Shown in pieces: positions 52,101 through 58,776 of a stretch of 64,000 nucleotides of DNA; position 1 is the first letter of the stretch; every line of letters starts with the position of its first letter. The notes under the pieces were generated by a model that was not told where the DNA came from, did not search any database, and saw only the letters and a list, made by a program, of their open reading frames with translations. This DNA is from Pycnopodia helianthoides (Eukaryota > Echinodermata > Asteroidea > Forcipulatida > Asteriidae), in contig CM063243.1 of assembly GCA_032158295.1 (NCBI GenBank), forward strand, positions 13,236,931-13,300,930, given 5' to 3'. The translations under genes and the position numbers were made by a program.

Positions 52101-54813
52101 TAGCAGATTTGAATTGAACGATGCTGCTCAGCAGAGTTTTGATGAAGTAAGGACAATAATTGGTAAAAGTCCTTGCTTAGCCATGTATGACCCAGATCTT
52201 GAGACAATTGTTACCACAGATGCATCTGATTACGGATTAGGTGCAGTACTAACACAAATCAAAAATGGAAAGGAATTCACAGTTGAATGTGCAAGTCGAA
52301 CATTGTCTGATGCTGAAAAGAAATATTCAGTGGGCGAAAAAGAAGCTCTGGCGTGTGTGTGGGCATGTGAAAAATGGAACATTTACCTGTGGGGAAGAAA
52401 GTTCACGCTAAAAACTGATCACCAAGCACTCATTACTTTACTCAGTAAAGGTTCGAGTAGACAAACAATGCGAATTTCCAGATGGTCATGTAGACTAATG
52501 AAATACAATTATGATGTTGTGTACAAATCTGGCGATGAAAACAAAGTCGCTGATGCATTATCGAGACTGCCTTTAAAGGCTGATGAAACAGAATATGATG
52601 TTGAAGATGAAGTGATATGCCAAGTAGTTCTGAAAAACATGTGTGAATGCATAAGTATCACAAGACTGAAACAGGCTGTTAACAATGACAAGGTACATAG
52701 TATTGTGAAACAGTACATTGTGAATGGTTGGCCAAGAAAATTGAGTAACATTGATCCAAAAGATGCAGAAATCTTGAAACCATTTCACTGCGTTAAAGAT
52801 GAACTAACGGTTTGTAATGATATCATAATGAGAGATGATAGAATCATTATTCCTAGAGAGCTTACAGGTATTATTGTTAACATAGCTCATGAATCCCACC
52901 AAGGGATAACTCGAACCAAACAAAGACTTAGAGAACTGTATTGGTGGCCATTAATGGACAAACAAGTAACAACTGTAGTTAATTCTTGTGTAACGTGTCA
53001 GAACAATGATAAAAGTATAAAACAAAAGACTGCCCCATTGATCCCAGTGAAATTTCCTGACAAACCATGGAGTAAAGTTGCAATAGATATTGTTGGACCG
53101 TTTGTCCGAGGTTCAAGTGAATGTAGATATGCAATAACATTGATAGACTACTATAGCAAATGGCCTGAAGTAGCATTTACATCACAAGTCACCACTGCTA
53201 AAGTTATCATTTTCTTGAAAACAGTATTCAGTAGAGAGGGATTTCCAGATGAGATTATTTCAGACAATGGTGTACAGTTTGTATCTAAAGAGTTTGAAGA
53301 ATTTTTGAGCGCCAGAGGTATTAAGCATGGTTTTTCTTCATTATATTATCCACAGAGCAATGGCGCAATTGAAAGATTCAATGGTGTAGTCAAGAGTACA
53401 GTGCAAAATGCCATTAATTTGAACAGGCCATGGAAACAAGTGATGTATGAGTTCCTAGCTGTGTATAGAGCAACACCACATGCAACTACGGGAATTGCAC
53501 CCAGTGTATTATTACATGGTCGACATATGAGAACAAGGTTGAATATTGTTGGGCTGAAAACAAACCAAAAGCCTCATGTCGAACTGGAAGAAAGTGTTCA
53601 CTCTAAGCAGAGAAAGTACAAACAATATGCAGACAAGAAGAGAAGTGTCAAAGTGTTTGAGTTTAATGTCGGTGACTGGGTTCGAATCAAGAAACCAGGT
53701 ATTATTGTGAAAGGGGACACAAGTTACAGCAAACCAGTCAGAATAGCTAAGAAAGTCAACCGTCGAACATATCAAACTGAAGACGGGAAAAGGTGGAATA
53801 TTAACAAGTTAGTTAAAGCACGCCTTACTCAAGATACAAACCCGGATGATGTGGTAACCGATTTTGAAATTAATGAGTATCCGGAAGAAACAACAAGTAC
53901 TGAAGTAAGTGTCGAACCAAGGAAAAGCAGTAGACAAAGACGTCCACCAGTTTGGACAAAGGATTATGTTATGTATTAATTTAATTTTCAAACACCGTAT
54001 TGTTATTCTTGCACTGGTTGATTTATTTTCAAAACACATTAATTACAATTTAAAATCCATATGCAGAAAACCAACAATATAAAGTTGGTTATTATTTTAA
54101 CGAAAAGGGGAGATGTCGTATCCCGAACATTACATAATAAGGCTATTCATTATAAATAGTTTTCCAAGTGACCAGATATTCACTGGACTGTAAAAAGTGT
54201 ATATAAAGGAACGTGGTAGTAATAAAGTGGTTGAAGTCTATCCAGAGCTCTGCGAAGTATTTCTGTGTATGTCTACTGAATACAACAATGAGTTGTCAGT
54301 AGACCCAGTAACTGGGGCGCTGTATTCCTTTTTCTCGAAATTTTGACATTTTCTGTCATACTAGAATGACAGAAAATGTCAAAATTTCGAAAAAGGAATA
54401 CAGCGCCCCAGTTACTGGGTCTAAGTTGTCAGTATTAATTATTACCAGTTATTTGTATTGTGACAAAACATTTGCTCATCAATTAAGATTGATATATATC
54501 TATTCTTATTCTTAAAAAATTAGAATTAGGAATGATCGTAATCGTATCGTAAATTATGGTGCTCCATGGGAGAACGAGCCCAGTACCACTACAGTACAAC
54601 TACACTGCCACTGCACTACCACTCAGACAGGGCCAGGATCGGTCGGGAGGGTAGGCAGGAGCTCCCCAGGCCGTGGCGAGCGACTAACGAGACTTACCAT
54701 ACATGTTCAGGTTCGTTCAGTTTGTAGAATCTTGTATTTAAAGAAACTGCAGACACAGCAAATAATGCCAGCAATCGGTGAAATGATGAATTATTGGAAT
54801 AATCTCTGTCCAT
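31200..54813 (-). CDS. POMT2: Protein O-mannosyltransferase 2
   Basis: Nineteen coding exons (5' to 3'): 54698-54813, 49737-49821, 49212-49316, 47433-47541, 46024-46199, 45371-45464, 44365-44471, 43954-44035, 43107-43216, 41911-42037, 40424-40502, 39400-39551, 37833-37920, 36716-36792, 36251-36322, 34832-34997, 34042-34182, 33026-33137, 31200-31302. All borders are GT-AG and phases agree. Landmarks: the catalytic WDETHFGKM loop and [11 protein letters not shown], then [24 protein letters not shown]-like, QQQ-TTY before the MIR domain, [27 protein letters not shown], and [14 protein letters not shown] near the C-terminus. This is GT39, an ER multipass enzyme that works with POMT1 to transfer mannose from dolichol-P-mannose to Ser/Thr of targets such as dystroglycan. 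One-base deficits in exons 8 (43954-44035) and 10 (41911-42037) and at the exon 12/13 junction, plus one surplus in exon 5 (46024-46199), break the frame. Allowing for them gives exactly 701 codons (700 residues). The N-terminus is about 45 residues shorter than human. Confidence 0.95.
31340..32010. repeat. Degenerate tandem repeat, about 3 units of 230-310 bp
   Basis: In the last POMT2 intron. CATCTCATTGTTTTGCTTGA occurs in two units, and CTATAAATnTT...TTTCC-GCA segments recur at about 31350, 31580 and 31892. Strongly diverged and A/T-rich. Confidence 0.55.
33236..33606 (+). mobile_element. tRNA-Leu-derived SINE, copy with 5' deletions
   Basis: Antisense within a POMT2 intron. It has TGTCGTGGCCAAGCG, CTTCGGATGGGACATAAAG, GGCACGTAAAAGAACC and AAGCACTATATAAGAACAG tail motifs in the same order as the copy at 4518-4933. 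The tRNA head has lost several bases, including part of the D arm. Confidence 0.8.
33935..34020. repeat. Polypurine tract next to a POMT2 donor site
   Basis: About 85 bp of G/A only with few exceptions. On the transcribed strand it is a C/T tract starting about 20 bases downstream of the donor of exon 34042-34182. It could form triplex or G-rich structures (inference). Confidence 0.85.
34408..34796. repeat. 12-bp minisatellite (GAGTTGGTGTAC)n
   Basis: About 30 imperfect copies in the POMT2 intron between exons 34832-34997 and 34042-34182. Because 12 is a multiple of three, long open frames (VYEL repeats) run through it; they are artefacts. Confidence 0.95.
35028..35925. repeat. 39-bp minisatellite, about 23 copies
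   Basis: Unit GGCAGTGCCCACTGTGGGTA followed by GGTTAAATAACCATAATCA. Variant units (CCCAGTGTGTGTAG, CAACCACAATC, AGACAGAGCC) recur in blocks, showing a higher-order period of about 156 bp between 35420 and 35720. It lies in the POMT2 intron upstream of exon 34832-34997. 39 is a multiple of three, which explains the open frame through the array. Confidence 0.95.
35942..36235 (-). mobile_element. 5'-truncated LINE, 3' end
   Basis: On the - strand a translation of the C-terminal end of a non-LTR reverse transcriptase is readable: [20 protein letters not shown], then an Asn/Ser-rich stretch and a frame break before a KTHLF-like helix. It is followed by a 3' UTR with GAGCGCTATATAAATGCCCT and a TA-rich tail near 35942. 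The GDxxFxxxAPxLWNxLPxxIR pattern is typical of the C-terminus of CR1/L2-like and related LINEs. Same orientation as POMT2; its end abuts the acceptor of exon 36251-36322. Confidence 0.75.
36953..37343. mobile_element. TTAA-flanked MITE (piggyBac-like), copy 1
   Basis: 391 bp. The left end TTAAAGGAACATTACACAAT mirrors the right end ATTCTGTAATGTTCCTTTAA. The TTAA at each end fits the target duplication of piggyBac-type transposons. No coding capacity. It lies in a POMT2 intron. Confidence 0.85.
37388..37641. mobile_element. MITE with about 50-bp inverted ends
   Basis: The left CGACCCATCCATTAAGCTCC...GACCAATCAC is complemented by the right GTGATTGGTC...GGGGCTTAATGGATCGGTC. About 254 bp, non-coding. 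A 35-40 base sequence (GTATGGCAAACTGTTCC...) flanks this element on both sides. Confidence 0.75.
38225..38511 (-). mobile_element. 5'-truncated LINE, 3' end
   Basis: The - strand reads [20 protein letters not shown], then [20 protein letters not shown], the C-terminus of a non-LTR reverse transcriptase, followed by a short 3' UTR and a (TGTATTGTAT)n tail near 38225-38270. It is cut on its 5' side by the TTAA element at 38512-38830. In a POMT2 intron, same orientation. Confidence 0.8.
38512..38830. mobile_element. TTAA-flanked MITE, second family, partial copy
   Basis: Matches 59260-59598 from GGTTAGAAGTACAGCA to the right end GGTATACTTTGCCTTTAA. The left end of the family is missing here. 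Confidence 0.7.
39805..40080 (+). mobile_element. tRNA-Leu-derived SINE, 3'-truncated
   Basis: GGCGTGTCGTTGCTGAGCGG head with the CTCAAGC anticodon loop, then CTTCGGATGGGACATTAAG and GCACGTAAAAGAACCC body motifs. The usual 3' tail is absent. In a POMT2 intron, opposite strand. Confidence 0.8.
40564..40957. mobile_element. TTAA-flanked MITE (piggyBac-like), copy 2, inverted
   Basis: 394 bp with ends TTAAAGGAACATTACAGAAT and ATTCTGTAATGTTCCTTTAA, in the opposite orientation to copies 1 and 3. In a POMT2 intron. Confidence 0.87.
41172..41283. repeat. Inverted repeat, about 26-bp arms
   Basis: TTTTAAACTAGTTGTTTAAA and its near complement TTTAGACAACTAGTTTAAAA flank about 60 bases. A hairpin or small MITE in a POMT2 intron. 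Confidence 0.65.
41527..41614. repeat. Inverted repeat around TTGAGCTACAAGCCC
   Basis: TTGAGCTACAAGCCC at the left and GGGCTTGTAGCTCAA at the right are exact complements, and pairing continues through CTTGTGG/CCACAAG. A small MITE-like hairpin. Confidence 0.7.
43690..43816. mobile_element. Small MITE with GGCCGT ends and GCGG arms
   Basis: GGCCGTGTCAAAATTGGCGG and CCGCCAATACGGATACGGCC are inverted. About 127 bp. Related sequence continues at 43817-43945, and a second clear copy is at 44694-44826. In a POMT2 intron. Confidence 0.7.
44694..44826. mobile_element. Small MITE, second copy of the GGCCGT family
   Basis: Shares GCTAGATTTTCGTGTCATCA-like and CCTTAGCAACACCCTTAGCA-like interiors and the GCCGCCAATTTGGATACGGC end with 43690-43816. 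In the POMT2 intron between exons 45371-45464 and 44365-44471. Confidence 0.65.
45025..45236. mobile_element. Degenerate remnant of the TTAA-flanked MITE
   Basis: The right half resembles copies 1-3 (GATCACACAAAACATGAGCA, CTGCGACTGTTTTGTCAGC, ACCAATTCGGTATAATACCT) with many substitutions and a large internal loss. It is older than the other copies. Confidence 0.55.
47880..48040 (-). mobile_element. Degenerate LINE 3' end
   Basis: The - strand gives pieces [20 protein letters not shown] and, in a shifted frame, IKSHLKMYF. This is the same C-terminal pattern as the tails at 35942-36235 and 38225-38511, with a frameshift and stops. In a POMT2 intron. Confidence 0.6.
48329..48401 (-). mobile_element. 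tRNA-Asn-like SINE head
   Basis: The - strand folds as a tRNA with TAGCTCAGTTGGTAGAGCG (A box) and GGTTCAAATTCCG (B box) and an anticodon loop reading GTT. Position 33 is C in place of the invariant T, the acceptor stem pairs poorly, and a repeat body (TTTTTCTTTGTTCAACCCCA) follows. That points to a SINE rather than a functional tRNA gene. Confidence 0.65.
49851..49945 (+). mobile_element. tRNA-Leu-derived SINE, head only
   Basis: GGCGTGTCGTGGCCGAGCGG, the anticodon loop CTCAAGT and GGTTCAAATCTC, ending soon after the tRNA-like part. It lies about 30 bp upstream of POMT2 exon 2 (49737-49821) on the opposite strand. Confidence 0.7.
50033..50424. mobile_element. TTAA-flanked MITE (piggyBac-like), copy 3
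   Basis: 392 bp, ends TTAAAGGAACATTACAGAAT and ATTCTGTAATGTTCCTTTAA, same orientation as copy 1. In POMT2 intron 1. Confidence 0.87.
50772..50943 (+). repeat. 5' LTR of the Gypsy element
   Basis: Bounded by TGTCG...ACAACA and preceded by the target duplication ATGAG. The GTGTATAAAGG box may be the promoter TATA; the 3' copy reads GTGTATATAAAGG. An AATAAAG hexamer further in could be the polyadenylation signal. Confidence 0.93.
50869..53979 (+). CDS. pol: Pol polyprotein of the Gypsy element (gag-less)
   Basis: One uninterrupted frame of up to 1036 codons, open from inside the 5' LTR; the first in-frame ATG is at 51118. Domains in frame numbering: the C-terminal half of a retropepsin (IMGRDL, about 84-90) with no upstream DT/SG active site; RT with [15 protein letters not shown] and YLDD at 303-306; RNase H starting at [13 protein letters not shown], about 447-570; integrase with a zinc-binding segment (His674, CVTC) and catalytic Asp740, Asp799 and Glu835 (35-residue spacing); then a C-terminal basic region with a GDWVRI motif. 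No gag, zinc knuckle or chromodomain was seen. RT, RNase H and integrase look intact, yet the element would need Gag and protease from elsewhere to move. Confidence 0.92.
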   Translation: MVVIKWLKSIQSSAKYFCVCLLNTTFGDEDSRTSSERTPNKHQTFSSFTKHTIKIIGCFKCTVKFGKYLIVTNVYVVDLGTDIMGRDLIQALNINIDGGTLSCNKLDTDKVEQKKVKSQIVREYEQLFTNFEEMPSVKGFIHKVKVDSKVHPVSQKLRRLPFEAREKVSAELANLEKQGVIERVDSCEWVSPIVVAWKKSGAVRICVDLRQVNKAIIPDKYPLPKIDEIICELRNSSVFSQLDLASAYHQLPLHEESRPLTTFLTHEGLFQYKRMCFGLASAPSAFQKMMSVVLNGLMGVQYYLDDVIIYGKTQAEHDENLRNVLTRLQKYGIKLNSEKCVFSKSSLNFLGHTISANGVQPDDKFQALLNAKVPHDKKSLRSFLGLAGYFAKYIPHYANLVEPLRSLIRLNSRFELNDAAQQSFDEVRTIIGKSPCLAMYDPDLETIVTTDASDYGLGAVLTQIKNGKEFTVECASRTLSDAEKKYSVGEKEALACVWACEKWNIYLWGRKFTLKTDHQALITLLSKGSSRQTMRISRWSCRLMKYNYDVVYKSGDENKVADALSRLPLKADETEYDVEDEVICQVVLKNMCECISITRLKQAVNNDKVHSIVKQYIVNGWPRKLSNIDPKDAEILKPFHCVKDELTVCNDIIMRDDRIIIPRELTGIIVNIAHESHQGITRTKQRLRELYWWPLMDKQVTTVVNSCVTCQNNDKSIKQKTAPLIPVKFPDKPWSKVAIDIVGPFVRGSSECRYAITLIDYYSKWPEVAFTSQVTTAKVIIFLKTVFSREGFPDEIISDNGVQFVSKEFEEFLSARGIKHGFSSLYYPQSNGAIERFNGVVKSTVQNAINLNRPWKQVMYEFLAVYRATPHATTGIAPSVLLHGRHMRTRLNIVGLKTNQKPHVELEESVHSKQRKYKQYADKKRSVKVFEFNVGDWVRIKKPGIIVKGDTSYSKPVRIAKKVNRRTYQTEDGKRWNINKLVKARLTQDTNPDDVVTDFEINEYPEETTSTEVSVEPRKSSRQRRPPVWTKDYVMY
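54114..54287 (+). repeat. 3' LTR of the Gypsy element
   Basis: Near-identical to the 5' LTR; the one difference I see is an extra TA in the TATATAAAGG box. Followed by the target duplication ATGAG at 54288-54292. Confidence 0.93.
54301..54422. repeat. Near-perfect 58-bp-arm hairpin
   Basis: The arms AGACCCAGTAACTGGGGCGC...TGTCAT and its complement are separated by about five bases and differ by a 2-base indel. The 9-mer GTTGTCAGT occurs immediately left (about 54292-54300) and two bases after the right arm, suggesting a target duplication. It lies between the Gypsy element and POMT2 exon 1. Confidence 0.85.
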
Positions 54814-54982
54814 GTTTGTCTTATTTTGTGTGCATTCCTACTGAACTAACACAGTACAGCAATGACATGTGAAATTGTTTTCCTGTGAATGTGAATGGCC
54901 GAAAGTAGCGCCCCCAAGAGTTCAAAAAGGCAAGCAGGAGATAAATGGATCGACTGATCAGTACCTTGCCAGTGTTGCTCTA

Positions 54983-55150
54983 TATAAAGCCCTTGTCGAA
55001 TCCACGGCTTCGGCTCCGGATTAGGTTTCAGGCCCAGTTTTCTTGTCTGAAGCCCTGACCGCAAAGCGTGCGTAAGTTAAAATAATTGAGGAAGCCTAGC
55101 TAGCCTGAGCCGATTTTGGAGCCGAAGCCGTGAATTCGAAAAGGGCCATA
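54983..55150. mobile_element. MITE with about 31-bp inverted ends
   Basis: GCCCTTGTCGAATCCACGGC...GGCTCCGGA and TTGGAGCC...TTCGAAAAGGGC are near complements around about 100 bases. It sits about 170 bp upstream of the POMT2 start codon, so it could lie in or near the promoter. Confidence 0.7.
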
Positions 55151-56457
55151 TGATCAGTATGAAGAAGATCCCCTCCAAAAACAAAACAAACAAACAAACA
55201 AACAAACTCCACACACCCCTGGCTGTCTATATCTGTGTTTTTCCTCTTAGTGACAAAGATCTACGGGGTGTAGTATTAAACAAATAAAGACTGTTTTACA
55301 TTCATGCAATGGTGAGAATATTTTAATTTCTTGAAAAAGATTAAAAGTTCCATTAAAGTCGGCCTTTGCCTTATTGAATAGAACATTCCATATTTCAACT
55401 CATGAAAATATTCTCACTATTGCACTCATACTCATAAAAGACTCATTATTAAATACCGCACTTATATTATACTTGTCATTTAATTGGTGGAACACGCGTC
55501 GCGTATAAATCGTTATTTTGCCACTGTTCTGACACTCCAAAAGTTTGATACAGGAGTCTTACATTGATTATTTATAAATACCCGGTACAGTTTATCCCAG
55601 CCTAGACTGTGCCTGTCCTGACCGCAAGGATAAGGACAGGCACCCGTCTATTAATTACGGTAATGTACGTTCCTATTCATACAATTACAATAGACCTTTC
55701 CATTGTTGATAAACAAACCGCGCTGGTTGGCATGGACGGCCGAATGTTAGCAAAACATCCAATCAACAGATAATGTGACCAAATTCAAGACTTTTGCACA
55801 TTTTTATTTAACACAAATACATACCAAGGTTAGTTGCTTTGGAACCAATTCAACAGTATTTTTGAACATTTGTGTTAACACCTTTACAATCTGTTTTTGC
55901 TTTGCTTTTATGGCTTTCCATAGTTTCCCAACTTCTGAATGATTTGCCTGTGGATTTTTTTTTTTACAGAACTCGGGGAAGTACTGAGTATACAGTGCTT
56001 TACACACATCGGTGTGAGGGTTAAAAAACAAAACAATTTATGTTCTTTATCCCCGGTGAAAAATTAACATATATTAAATACCTTGGCTTACGTGGTGCTA
56101 ATAATTACTATAGATGGATTGAGTTCTCATAGCAGTGGGGGGGGGGGGCGGTTACAACCTCACATTATAGTGGTGCAAAAATGTCATAATTTTTATTTTA
56201 CTCGATCTTTCACAACGAAATTTGAAACATCACTTCATCTGACAGCAAACTAGTAATTACAAATTACGGTGCCTTATAGTAGCTTTTTGTATAGTAGCCT
56301 TTGTGAAACTACAATTTTATAATAGGATACGACGATTAGCTACGATCCAAAATTAATGGTTATTGAAAGGCAGCGTCGAGGCCACAAGATTACTGAATTT
56401 GCATGCACAATATTAGCTTCGACATTGAATTGAAGGTGATACCTTATTGCGATACCT
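55151..56457. other. Spacer between the divergent POMT2 and PAN/discoidin genes
   Basis: A head-to-head intergenic region that presumably holds both promoters. I see poly-G near 56139-56148 and a short CTGTGCCTGTCCTGACCGCA palindrome-like stretch near 55608-55645. No gene recognised. Confidence 0.45.
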
Positions 56458-56464
56458 ATAAAAA
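56458..56464 (+). promoter_or_regulatory. Candidate TATA box (TATAAAA)
   Basis: TATAAAA lies 225-231 bp upstream of the start codon at 56689, leaving a plausible 5' UTR of about 200 bp if transcription starts about 30 bp after it. Not proven. Confidence 0.4.
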
Positions 56465-56688
56465 CCAGACTCAATTAGACTCTCGGTGCAAAGTTGTCAC
56501 TGTTCGTTTTAAGTTTATACTGTCTCATTTGCTGTTATAATACCAGTAGGCGTATTAATTTGTTTAATCCGGAAATAAGATTCCCATGGCAACGGTAGTA
56601 CAAACGTTTCTAGTGCATCCTATACGCTGCCTGGAGTAGGACATCATTCAATACGAGGACGTTCTTGATCTCATCAAGGTTGTAAGAA

Positions 56689-58051
56689 ATGGTCCTCCTG
56701 AGCAGTTTGATTTTCCTCTTACTTGAGATGCTTGTTGCGGTTTCAGCATCTTATAGTGTGAGTGGCCTGTACCGAGGGGTGTCGTACCAGCCAGTAGAGC
56801 ACCACGCCCTACTTGGCCAGTCCTTCATGGATATCTCGGGCATCTCTGCCGTCAGATGTTCAGCTCGGTGTCTCAGTCATCATGGATGTTTCTCTTTTAA
56901 CTATGATCACATCAATCGAGTCTGTCAGATGAACAACGCCACAAGACAGCAAAAGTGCGATCATTTTCAACGAATGCAATCGTTTACTTATTTCGACGCA
57001 ACTGCAAAACCAATGAATTGCCAGGTAATTTACCCAAATGTATTTAACCAACTCAATAAAAAGTAGTTCCTGATCACATCAAACTCGTAAAGTAAACAGT
57101 TTGTGTCTCAGCACATTGATTGGCAATCTTCGTTTGTTTGCCCCTTCTCTTTTACACCCAGAGCAATACTGTTTCAAGTGATGGAAAATCTACTCTTTCC
57201 TCTGCCAGCGTGTGTTGTCGTGTCGGTAAGCTAAATAATCTCCGAATTCTTATTACTTAACAATTATGTGGATGCTGTAAAACTTTGTCTTCCCCGCGTT
57301 TTTGTTTTTGTTTATCTCCCCCCCCCGGAAAAATGCGCACGGTGTAGAATAAAGCTTGCATCTGTCTGCTCCAATCCAGGAAAACTCGGTCTTGAAGATG
57401 GTTCAATACCCGATGAGAGCCTCTCTGCATCCAGCAACTGGCAGCCGAAACCTGGAATAAGTCATCAATCAAGCTTAACGGCTGGCGGTCGTCTTAACAA
57501 AATACCCCCACTTGATAGTATCATAGGAGCATGGCATCCCAGTATTTCCGATACTAACCAATGGATACAGGTGGATTTAGGAAATCCGACCTACGTCACT
57601 GGGGTACTCAGCCAGGGACGTCAGAGCAGTCCGCAATGGGTGAAAAAGTACAAAGTTCAGTACCAATCACCCTCACAAGAGTCCCTTGTCGATGTGAAAG
57701 ACCAACTTGGACAAACGGAGGTATTTTTTTACGCAACTTTGTTTTCATCTTAGTGCTTAAGAATGTAATCAGATTTTATAAAATAGAACATTGAAACAAT
57801 AATTCGTGTGACTGTTTAAATTTAATAAGATAACAAAAAAATATGAGTTTAATATTAACCAATATAAGTTCAAAAGGTATAAGTGTTCCCTGATTTCATT
57901 TTATCCACAGGAATTTGTTGGCAACATCAACAACGTCGACATCGTTGACAGACGGTTCTACGAGCCCGTCTTGGCGGTCAAGCTTCGCATTGTACCCATT
58001 GAATGGAGCGGTAACATCGCTATGCGTTTTGAGTTGATTGGATGTAAGTAA
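56689..58051 (+). CDS. Secreted protein with PAN/apple and F5/8 type C (discoidin) domains
   Basis: Exons 56689-57024, 57162-57225, 57380-57720 and 57911-58051 join in phase to 293 residues. Residues 1-20 form a signal peptide (hydrophobic LLSSLIFLLLEMLVAVSA). Residues about 40-112 hold six cysteines (57, 61, 67, 79, 90, 111) in the PAN/apple pattern, with an N-glycosylation site at Asn83. Exon 2 is a Ser-rich linker. Residues about 131-290 are a discoidin domain: LGLEDGSIPDESLSASS, GAWHPS, QWIQVDLG and RFELIGC-like MRFELIGC at the end. Discoidin domains bind sugars or lipids, and PAN domains bind proteins or carbohydrates, so an extracellular lectin-like or immune role is plausible (inference). 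Exon 4 ends ATTGGATGTAAGTAA, which can be read as Cys-Lys-stop or as a donor GGAT|GTAAGT. An AATAAA 17 bp later favours the stop. No frame breaks. Confidence 0.85.
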
Positions 58052-58067
58052 CTTCAGAATGAATTGA

Positions 58068-58073
58068 AATAAA
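58068..58073 (+). terminator. Candidate polyadenylation signal of the PAN/discoidin gene
   Basis: AATAAA begins 17 bp after the TAA at 58049-58051, supporting a terminal exon here. It is unusually close to the stop codon. Confidence 0.45.
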
Positions 58074-58277
58074 ACACTTGCAACCTTTAGTGGGGGGGGG
58101 GGGAACAGACTTTGAAGAAAAAACAAATGTTTCATCACTGGAACTGCAAGGAAGTGTGACTTTGAAATATCAAAATATGTTGGATATTTTAATTAGTCCC
58201 TTGATCGATCCACTCTATAATACGCGCGCGCTCAAGTATGGTAGCCCGCAACAGAGCCATCAAGTAGTCATAGAGCA

Positions 58278-58776
58278 GGGCCCAATTTCATGGCTCTGCT
58301 TACCACCAAATTCTGCGCTTGCGATTAACATTTTTCGCTCACAGGGCAAGCGCTGAATTTCTGCGCTAGCCGTGTAAGCGAACAATAGGGAGGTTTAGCT
58401 GCACGTTACGCGAGCAAAAAACGTGAACGTGAACGTCAGAAAATTGTGTCGTTTCTTGGTGACGTCACCACTTTGGGCTTATTTCATGCTCACGTATGAC
58501 GTCTGCACGTACGTACCTGACGTGAAAAATGGTAACTTCACGTATGCTTAAAGCGTGAGATTTTCACAACAAAATTTTCTGACGTTCACGTTCACGTTTT
58601 TGCTAGCGTAACGTGCAGCTAAACCTCCCTATTGCCTACGTGGATTACGCACGCACACAAGCAGAAATTCCAAGCTAACCTGTGAAAGATACGCTTGACG
58701 TAAGCGCAGAATTCCCTGCTTCCGTAAGCGCCAGTTCTTTGCTTAGTGGTAAACAGAGCTATGGAAACTGACCCTG
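58278..58776. mobile_element. GGGCCCAATTTCATG-type element interrupted by another MITE
   Basis: The left part (GGGCCCAATTTCATGGCTCT, then TTTCTGCGCTAGCCGTGTAA) and the right part (GCTTCCGTAAGCG ... CAGAGCTATGG) belong together and resemble 30871-31095. They are split by the 252-bp element at 58383-58634. Confidence 0.75.
58383..58634. mobile_element. Nested MITE with about 65-bp inverted ends
   Basis: CAATAGGGAGGTTTAGCTGC and GCAGCTAAACCTCCCTATTG are exact complements, and pairing continues through ACGTGAACGTGAACGTCAG. 252 bp, with repeated ACGT/GACGTCA motifs inside. Young, because the arms are almost identical, and inserted in the older element at 58278-58776. Confidence 0.85.

Larger units (their letters stand above)
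50772..54287 (+). mobile_element. Ty3/Gypsy LTR retrotransposon lacking gag
   Basis: The LTRs at 50772-50943 (172 bp) and 54114-54287 (174 bp) start TGTCGTATCC, end ACAACA and differ visibly only by a TA indel, so the insertion is recent. The 5-bp target duplication ATGAG lies at 50767-50771 and 54288-54292. A primer-binding-like TGGCGACGAGGAT follows the 5' LTR, and a polypurine tract (AAAAGGGGAGA) precedes the 3' LTR. The interior is only about 3.2 kb and encodes a protease remnant, RT, RNase H and integrase; gag and the protease active site are absent. It lies in POMT2 intron 1, antisense to the gene. Confidence 0.95.

Noticed and set aside
50869..53979. Treating the 1036-codon frame as a host gene
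   Set aside because: It lies between near-identical LTRs with a target duplication, and carries RT, RNase H and integrase motifs.
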